NCBI GenBank assembly: GCA_022828595.1
Contig: JAKGHH010000006.1
Coordinates: forward strand, 15,682,499-15,746,498
DNA: 64,000 nt
From: Nelumbo lutea
Lineage: Eukaryota; Streptophyta; Magnoliopsida; Proteales; Nelumbonaceae
Direction: 5' to 3'
Shown here piece by piece: positions 56,461 through 64,000 of this stretch. Position 1 is the first letter of the stretch. Each line of letters starts with the position of its first letter. Position numbers and translations under genes: made by a program. The notes below the pieces were generated by a model. The model was given only the letters and a program-made list of their open reading frames with translations. It was not told where the DNA came from and ran no database searches.

Positions 56461-57640
56461 ATAAAGAACACCACCAATATCCTTTAAAAAAAATAAAAAA
56501 GGATAATGCAACAAATTAAAATTCAGATTATTCAAAAAAACACAAAAAGATCACCAATACAATGAGAATTTAAAGAAAAATAAAATAGGATAATATTAAG
56601 TATACATGTTAATAATAAATCCAAAAATGAAATTTTGATTATTCAAGAAAATATAAACAACACCACCAATATCCTTTAAAACAAATAAAATAGTATAATG
56701 CAACAAATTAAAATTCAGATTATTCAAAAAAATCACAAAAAAGATCACCAATACCAATGAGAATTTAAAGAAAAATAAAATAGGATAATATTAAGTATAC
56801 ATGTTAATAATAAATCAAAAAATTAAATTTTGACTATACAATAAAATATAAAAAGCACCACCAATATCATTTTTAAAAAATAAAATAGGATAATGCAACA
56901 AATTAAAATTTGGATTATTCAAAAATATCACAAAATAGATCACCAATATCAATGAGAATTTAAAGAAAAATAAAATAGGATAATATTAAGTATACATGTT
57001 AATAATAAATCAAAAAATAAAAATTTGATTATTCAAGAAAATATAAAAAAACACCACCAATATCCTTTTTAAAAAATAAAATAGGATAACGCAACAAATT
57101 AAAATTCAGATCATTCAAAAAAACACAAAAAGATCACCAATACCAATGAGAATTTAAAGAAAAATAAAATAGGAAAATATTAAGTATACATGTTAATAAT
57201 AAATCAAAAGATGAAATTTTAATTATTCAATAAAGTATATAAAACACCACCAATATCCTTTTTAAAAAATAAAATAGGACAATGCAACAAATTAAAATTC
57301 AGATTATTCAAAAAAATCACAAAAAAGATCACCAATACCAAAGAGAATTCAAAGAAAAATAAAATAGGATAATATTAAGTACACGTTTTAATAATAAATT
57401 AAAAATTGAAATTTTGATTATTCAAGAAAATATAAAAAAAACACCACCAATATCCTTTTTTAAAAAATAAAATAGGATAATACAACAAATTAAAATTCGA
57501 ATTATTCAAAAAAACACAAAAAAGATCATCAATACCAATGAGAATTTAGAGAAATATAAAATAGGATAATATTAAGTACACGTGTTAATAATAAATCATA
57601 AAATTGAAATTTTGATTATTCAAGAAAATATTAAGTACAC
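56461..57640. repeat. Tandem array, about 194-bp unit, six copies
   Basis: CACCACCAATATCC starts each unit, at 56469, 56661, 56856, 57052, 57245 and 57442 (spacings 192-197 bp). Each unit contains GATCACCAATACCAATGAGA, then AATTTAAAGAAAAATAAAAT, and AATATTAAGTATACATGTTA. AT-rich, non-coding. It lies upstream (minus-strand sense) of the Myb-like ORF. Confidence 0.93.
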
Positions 57641-57644
57641 GTGT

Positions 57645-58310
57645 TTGCATCATTTTTAACAACAAAATAAAAAAAAATCTATTCATGCAAAGGAATCTAT
57701 CACATAGACAATGAAAAAAAAGCATGCAAATATTTTGGATTTAATGAAAAATTAATTAGAAGTTAAAAAAATAAAACATCACAAATATTCAAACATCAAA
57801 ATGCAACCAAATATTCATCCAACTTCAGCAATTTTTTTTTTTTATTTTTAACAACAAAAAATTTGGATTTCTCATATGAAACCAAAATATTTTAAAATTA
57901 GACAAATAATCATACAAAAAAAACAAAAAAAAAGAACACCAGACATGGAGCGAACGAGTTGGGTGAACTAACCTCCTTGTCGCTGGTGGCTGGACGGTGA
58001 GACCGTCGCCATTAAATTCTTCCAAATTGCAGATATACAAACACATAAAATAGGGGAGTTTCAAGTTAAAAAAAAAAACAAGAAATATGGCTTAATATGA
58101 AGAAAAACTACATAAAATGTAAGAAAATGGCAAAATGATAGGTCCGCCAGCCATTTTTCTTCACCGTTAATCATTGCTGGTGGACCTGTAATTGGGTGTG
58201 CCATTACTTGGTTCGCTCTGTTTGAATGAGAGGAGATGGAGGTAAAACTCTCGTGTTGAGGTATTTTGGGTATTAAAAAAATACTAGGGATTGGTTCATC
58301 CCATTCCATT
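57645..58310 (-). other. Harbinger 5' region
   Basis: Short minus-strand frames (58061-58309 and 57825-58064) are open, but no domain was recognised. They lie where a first exon or leader of the Myb-like ORF would be. I make no functional claim. Confidence 0.3.
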
Positions 58311-58516
58311 GGAAGAAGTACTTCTCCAAGAAATGCTGAAAAAATGCCAAATTCAAGTCACTTTTTTAAGAAGTGCTCCTTTTAACAAAAAGTACTTCCC
58401 CACTTTTCTACCAAACACATAAAAGCACTTAATAACCACTTAATGTGTGGTCCTAGCTCTTAAAAGAAGTACTTGTTAAAAGAAGTACTTTTTAGAAGTA
58501 AAATCAAATAGGGGCC

Positions 58517-58775
58517 AAGTCTAATCCCTCTAGTAATAGTTTGGACTCCATGAGGGTAGTTGGAGGACAAGGTAGTCTGGTTACAAGTTACCAAACCTTC
58601 TATAATTCTAGACATACTGCCACGCACTAAAAGCAAAAGATTTTTGAACTTTATAATTGATCTTCAGAATGTGAATAAATTGAAAGATGATTATTTATCT
58701 ATGGGTGGGGAAACTATCGATTGATTTACATTTCTTTAAATTATAAATTTTGGATTATGCCAAGTGAATACTTTT
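58517..58775. other. Flank between Harbinger and minisatellite
   Basis: No coding signal. It would be continuous with 52309 if the Harbinger element were absent. Confidence 0.4.
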
Positions 58776-58779
58776 GACT

Positions 58780-60130
58780 CATCTCAATATTATGCTTCAA
58801 GGTAAGTCGCATGAAGCAAAAGATTTTGATGAATTTTGGATTATGCCCGAAGGTAGATCCCATAAAGTGAAAGCTTTTAATGGATTTTGGGTTATACTAG
58901 AAGATAGATTGCACGAAGCAAAAGATTTTGATGAATTTGAATACATTTTTTTTATTAAGCTAGAATGTGATTTTGCGTGAAACAAAATCTTTTAATGATT
59001 TTGATGGATTTTAGATTATACCCGAAGAAGAATTGCATGAAGTAAAACCTTTTGATGAATTTTGGATGAATTTTATATTATGCCCAAAGGCAGATCACAC
59101 AAAGCAAAAGTTTTGTTGAATTTTTTATGGATTTTAGATTATGCCAATTACAGATCACAAGAAGCAAGTCTTTTGATGAATTTTAAATTATGCCCAAAGG
59201 CAGATCGTACAAAGTGAAGGTTTTTTATGAACTTTGATGGATTTTTTATTATGCCTAAAGGTAGATCGCAAAAAGTGAAAGCTTTTGATGAATTTTGATA
59301 GATTTTAGGTTATGCCCAAAGGTGGATCGCACGAAGTGAAAGCTTTTGATGAACTTTGATGGATTTTAGATTACTCCCGAAGGCGGATCGCGCGAAACGA
59401 AAGGCTTTAATTAATTTTTATAGATATTTAGATTGTGCCCAATGGTGAATCGCATTATGCGAAAGTTGTTGATAAATTTTGATGGATTTTAAATTATGCC
59501 CAAAGGTCAATTGCACAAAACGGAAGATTTTGATGAATTTTGATAGATTTTAGATTATGCCTGAAGTTAAATTGCATGAAGCAAAATCTTTTGATGAATT
59601 TTGAATGGATTTTAAATTATGCCCGAAGGCAAATCACACGAAGTTAAAACTTTTGATAAATTTTGATGAATTTTAGATTTTGCTCGAAGGAAAATCACAT
59701 GAAGCGAAATCTTTGATGAATCTTGGATGGATTTTAGGTTTTGCCCAAATGTGACTCACATGAAGCGAAAGCTTTTAATGAATTTTTATAGAATTTAAAT
59801 CATTTCTAAAGGTAGATTGCACAAAGCAAAAGCTTTTAATGAATTTTGCAAAAGGTTTTAATAAATTTTGGTGGATTTTTTATGGATTTAAGATTATGCC
59901 TAAAGTCAGATCACACGAAGCGAAAGCTTTTAATAAATTTTGATGGATTTTAGATTATGCTCGAAGGTGGATCACACTAAATGAAAGCTTTTAATGAATT
60001 TTTGATGGATTTTAGATTACGCCTAAAGGCAAATCTCACGAAGTGAAAGTTTTTTATGGATTTTAGAATGCCTAGATTATGCCTGAAAGGGAATCGCACA
60101 AAGTGAAATCTTTTGATGGATTTTTTATTA
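58780..60130. repeat. Minisatellite, about 60-bp unit, about 20 copies
   Basis: Degenerate units of GATCGCACGAAGCGAAAGCT, then TTTGATGAATTTTGATGGAT, then TTTAGATTATGCCCGAAGGC. Units vary in length by several bases and by loss of the second TTTGATG(G/A)A part. The first units at 58800-58980 form one open frame, but later units do not, so I treat it as non-coding. Confidence 0.9.
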
Positions 60131-60369
60131 GATTTAGGATTTAATGAAAAAAAAAATTGGATGAAGACTTTTGGGTTTGGACAAATTATATGAAAGCCAT
60201 TTGATGAATTTGTGAAAAATGAATTTGGATGAAATAAATTGATATTTTTTCTAACACGTTCTTCACAAAGGGAATCAAGTGATGGATGTTCTTTCAAATC
60301 ATGCAGTCAAAAGAGAATCCTTAAACATCTATGATCATGTAAAAGTTCTTCCGCATCCATGTCTTGATG

Positions 60370-60560
60370 CTTATTTCAATGATTTATTGTACATACTTCA
60401 TATTAGAATTTATTAAGTTCCGTTGTATAGGATATTAGGGTTGTTTTTCTTTCTTTTCTTGTCCTTTTGGGGCTAGGCAAACAATGTCCTCCCCTGTTTG
60501 TTTTTCTTATATATTTCATTAATAAAAATTTTATTTAAAAAAACAAATAAATAAATAAAA
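60370..60560 (+). mobile_element. Short retroposon (SINE or truncated LINE) with target duplication
   Basis: 191 bp ending in an A-rich tail (AAAAAAACAAATAAATAAAT...). The identical 7-mer CTTGATG flanks it (60363-60369 and 60561-60567). The 3' part (TTTTTCTTATATATTTCATT) looks like the end of a plant L1-type LINE. Confidence 0.5.
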
Positions 60561-60569
60561 CTTGATGGA

Positions 60570-62555
60570 AAGATTTTTAGATAATTTTGGATTTGGATGA
60601 TGCAAAAAATTTTAGGTGAGGTGTATGCTGAAAGAATTTTTGATAAAAAAAATTGGATAATGAAGGAAATTTGCATGAAAAATTTTAAATGCTTTGGATG
60701 GAAGAAAATTGGATGATTTGGATTTGGATGCGTGATTTTTAAATAACTTTGGATTTATAAAAGATTTTTCGAAATTTGGATGCAAGTGAACTTTTCATTT
60801 TTTATTTTTCTTAGTTTTTTTTTTTAATTTAACAAACAATGATTAGTTGGATGGTTAAAGCTTACTTCTGACAAAACAATGGCATTCAAAAGGGCATGCC
60901 TACCCTTACTGAAGTGTGAGATTTGACAATAAAAACATTATTGGATTTAGAGATACGTGCCTTAGAAATATTAGATGCGAAAATTCATTTTAGGAAATAT
61001 TTGAGCAAGAGGGATTTGGCCCTTTTACATAAAGATTGAATTCTGACAAGTTGCTGAAAAAGTATTGCCCATCCTTATAATAAGGATTTGAACATTGAGT
61101 CAAACTTCTCATGCTTACCCCAAATTTGGAATGCATCAATTTTTTGTTTTAGTTTTTTTTGTTTGCCTTTTTTCCCTTGGTTAGAGTTTCTAGGTTTGGC
61201 TTCTCTTTTCTCTCTTTTTTATCTTCTTTTTTATCATCTGGATGTTTGCACATGATTCTGTCATTGTCAACGAAAAAAGGTCTACCCAAGGTTAGCTTGC
61301 TAATCTCTCAAAGATCGAGGAGGTTTTATTAGATGGGATGAAATGTGGCTTAGGATAAAGTTCAGAACCGAAATATAGGAGGCTCAAAATATTCTTTTGA
61401 TATAAGTTTTAGATGCTTGAATTGACAAATAGGGCATGTAACACATTTTTTTGCTTCTTTCTTTTTTTTCTTTTTTTCTTTCCTTTTAGATGAGAAATGC
61501 ATTTCATGTCTTTCAATGCCCTGAGCCATACATCTTTCTTGATCCGGGAAGACTTTACATTAGAGTAAAGAATGAGGTGGGGGCAAAGTGAAATCAGAGA
61601 TTTGACGTTTAGCCTTACTAGCTTGACTACCCTAGTTGTTTCTTTTTCTTCCTCCTTTTTTCTTTTCTTTTTGCATTTTGTTGCCCTAGTTTTTTCTTTT
61701 GACTTTGTTTCTTTTTTTTTTTTAACTTGGTGTAAGGGCATTTGAACATTTGAAATTTGTCTCTTTAAAAAAGGGTTTAGTCGAAGAAGAGGCTGAAAGG
61801 ATTGGTAGGTGGATTAAAGACAAGGTAATATGACCAATAGATGGACTCCTATCATTTCTTGATTGTATGCATGATTTATGAGATGAAATACATGTTAAGC
61901 ATGTTTCCAATTGATCACTCAAGGGAGAATTATTACTTTTGAAAAAGTTGGGGCTCTTTAGTGAGTTTTCCCCTAGTTATTTTTACTTCTTCTTCATGCT
62001 TTTTTTTTCTTTCTTTTTATTTTACACTTTTGATTTTTTTCTTGCCCTTTTGGTTTAAGCATCTTTAGAAACTTTTGGGTTTTATCAAAAAAATGTTTCA
62101 ATGAAAGGCTCAAACGGGTTAGCTATCGTCTCAATGAATGATAAGGGACCAAGGGAAATGATTGGCCAAAAATGGTCTCCAATCTTTTCTTTGATCGATC
62201 AACAAATGACAGTGGTTTTGACGCCTTGATTTATGCTGACTCAGGAATAGCTATTGCAAGTTGACTCAATTGCCCTTATGCCTTCAATGCATGTGTTATT
62301 TGGGGCTTGTCCCCTTTTCGAAAATTTTCTTTCTTGAATTTCCACTTGACAACCAATTTTTCATAAAAACATATTGATGGGAGTTATTGTAAATTTTTTA
62401 TCATCAAATCTAGACGGTGGAAGGATGAATTGGACCCAGTTGAATTTGTTGTTTTGTTAGGAGTAAGCATTGAGATACAAATATAAATTGACAGATAACA
62501 GAAAACAAACTTTCATTAAGTAAAAAAAAAAAAAAACTTAGTACATTGAGCTTTA
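60570..62555. other. AT-rich, T-rich intergenic or LTR sequence
   Basis: No recognised protein. Long T-runs with TTTTTTTCTTTCTTTT-like tracts at 61450-61490, 61640-61720 and 61990-62040. Short open frames on the minus strand are lysine-rich by-products of these tracts. It may be the right part of the long LTR-like region proposed for 49.4-52.3 kb. Confidence 0.35.
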
Positions 62556-62559
62556 AGGC

Positions 62560-63490
62560 ACAAAGAAAAACAAGGATCAATGCAAATGTACTTTAGGCGG
62601 TAGCATGTTCATAAGCTTGAGATCAAGGTTGTATTGGCCATCATCACTAAGATGTTGGCACAATAAACTTTCTAGTTGAAATTCTTTGAATCCACATGAG
62701 GTTTTTAATACAACAAATGAAGGCATCCTTTTACGATCAAGATGGGCAAAAGTTGGGAAGGTTGGCAAGGTAACAAGCTGAATTTCTTCACTTCTTTCTT
62801 AGATGGTTGAGGTGGCGGTGTAGGATTTGAAACAAAAAAAAAATGGTGGTGTTGCTCTTGTGTAGGATATTAGCCAATCAACTTTAAAGGTTAATAAGTT
62901 CAATGCTTTTTGAAGCTCTTCGATCTCTTGCTGGATTTTGAATTGATCTTTGGTAGGTGTGGTTATTTTTCCTATTGGGAGCATTAGAATTTAGATGGAA
63001 TGCAAATATTCATGGAACGGATGTTAGTGAAGTAATACAAAGATGCTACAAGTATGCCTACACTGTAAGGGATGGTACTTAGGGGGTGTCTGGGTAGAAA
63101 GCATAGGGTTTTTAGGAGAAGATGCTAAAAAGTGTTTATTTGAGAGTCCTTAAGTTTTATTTTTATTTGATTATTTGAGTCACACCCAAGCACCATTGCC
63201 CAGGCTACCTATATACCCCTTGTGAGGGATCAGACTAGTCATAATTCTTAAAAATGTTACAAATTTGATTATATATTTTAGTTATGCTTTAAGCGATATT
63301 GTCCAACATTGATTAGATCTTGGATGCTACCTTTGAGAATTGTGCAAGTGTTCATTGAGTGTCTTGGTCCTTGGTGATAAGTGCGATACTCGCCCAACTT
63401 GAAGCTCTTTGGTAGGGGATTGGGGATTGGCTTTGGTGACAAAGGTGTTAGATACCCGTTCTCGATTAGTTGAAGAACCAATTAAGATTA
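62560..63490 (-). pseudogene. gag C-terminal remnant of an Ogre/Tat-type gypsy element
   Basis: The minus-strand stretch 63481-63278 reads LIENGYLTPLSPKPIPNPLP, then EYRTYHQGPRHSMNTC and LKGSIQDLINVGQY. This is the conserved gag C-terminus of Ogre/Tat elements (zinc-knuckle-like YHQG..H...C). Downstream, 62984-62799 and 62768-62577 are open but not recognised. Pol is absent. Confidence 0.7.
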
Positions 63491-63494
63491 CGGA

Positions 63495-64000
63495 GGGAGG
63501 GGAGTGAATCGTCTCTTGACTCTTCTTTTTAAAGGATCAGTTAAATTTGAACATTTCTATGTTGAAGAAGATTGATGTATGATGGCAATTACAAGATTCT
63601 TTAATCTCAACTAATGGATTTGTGGATGCTACGTGAGTTTAAGAGAAATGTTGAAAAGTTATGGTAAGTTTTAGACAATTTCCCTAAAACATTAATGACA
63701 GTGTGGATTTAAAAAAACTTGGGATACTTTAAGACAATATCTAGGAGTAGAATTATTCACTTTCCTAAAGTTAGGGGTACTTTAATAGATTTGTCTTAAC
63801 AAAACTTTTATTGTTCATATACCACATATATGCCTTTCACTACTTGGTACCGAGTCCTATTTGACACGTCTTTCCGCGTGGGCTGCCAACTACCTAGAAG
63901 AATAGTAGCTCGTGTTTTAGTTTTTTCCTATTTGATTGGGAAAAGATCTATCCGCCAAAAGATGCCACTCCAAAAATACGTACAAAACCTATTTTAGGCT
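63495..64000. other. No recognised feature
   Basis: AT-rich sequence to the window edge. Related gag text probably continues beyond, but I cannot support it here. Confidence 0.4.

Larger units (their letters stand above)
52310..58516 (-). mobile_element. PIF/Harbinger DNA transposon, about 6.2 kb
   Basis: The left end GGCCCTGTTTGAT and the reverse complement of the right end GGCCCCTATTTGAT form short inverted repeats. Subterminal AAGTACTT/AAGTGCTT motifs are frequent at both ends. It carries the two genes of this superfamily on the minus strand: a Myb/SANT-like ORF, then the transposase. Left flank is TAA; the right flank reads AAG, so the 3-bp duplication is not exact. Two internal tandem arrays (40 bp and about 194 bp units) enlarge it. 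Both genes are broken. Confidence 0.85.

Noticed and set aside
52785..57640. CRISPR-like arrays
   Set aside because: Units are contiguous tandem repeats without unique spacers, and the genome is a plant nuclear one.
52307..58519. Exact TAA target duplication for the Harbinger element
   Set aside because: The left flank is TAA but the right flank reads AAG; the duplication is not supported as exact.
58774..58980. Possible repeat-protein gene at the start of the 60-bp array
   Set aside because: The frame is open for only three units; later units have stops and length changes, so a non-coding minisatellite is more likely.
61409..61741. Lysine-rich 110-residue minus-strand frame
   Set aside because: Arises from T-rich tracts; no domain and no start context.

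Overview
This window looks like a heterochromatic, transposon-packed stretch of a flowering-plant nuclear genome. I found no intact host gene, tRNA, rRNA or CRISPR array. The plant call rests on Ty1/copia and Tat-type Ty3/gypsy polyproteins of plant type, PIF/Harbinger and hAT elements, plant-style LTRs whose PBS resembles TGGCGCCGTCTGTGGG, and AT-rich satellites. The species cannot be named from sequence alone. Every coding region recognised is broken by stops, frameshifts, deletions or lost catalytic residues.

Layout. 1-1825: 3' end of a copia element (RT, RNase H, PPT, LTR), + strand. 1860-8334: gypsy-1, + strand, with its RT deleted, an antisense ORF, and a 3' LTR. 8335-17850: small DNA transposons, including a TTA-flanked Tourist-like element at 10245-12705 that carries a gypsy LTR-gag fragment, plus a SINE candidate and a hairpin. 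17854-42135: one large minus-strand gypsy element, called A, with identical GGGAC target-site duplications at both ends. A is split by three later insertions: C (25291-30185, TSD GGTTG), D (30338-30657, solo-LTR-like) and B (31058-39848, TSD GTCAT). A's reading frame resumes correctly across B, and its coding sequence resumes across C and D. B is itself a Tat-type gypsy element, but its coding interior runs opposite to its own terminal repeats. 42141-49420: intergenic DNA, a minus-strand gypsy fragment with an hAT MITE in it, and a minus-strand copia gag/protease fragment. 49430-52309 and 58517-62550: sequence resembling a long Tat/Ogre-type LTR, with a 6.2-kb PIF/Harbinger element (52310-58516) between the two parts. 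58780-60130: a roughly 60-bp minisatellite. 62560-63490: a gag remnant.

How the genes fit together. The gypsy elements have the order gag-protease-RT-RNase H-integrase. In the three copies that keep their 3' half (gypsy-1, A, B), a second gene lies between pol and the 3' LTR on the opposite strand. It encodes a protein resembling the 'putative gypsy type transposon' family (PF04195) with a charged, partly coiled-coil C-terminus. Each of these antisense genes has its own TATA-like box about 130-150 bp before its start. The Harbinger element carries the usual pair, a Myb/SANT-like ORF and a DDE transposase, plus two unrelated internal tandem arrays.
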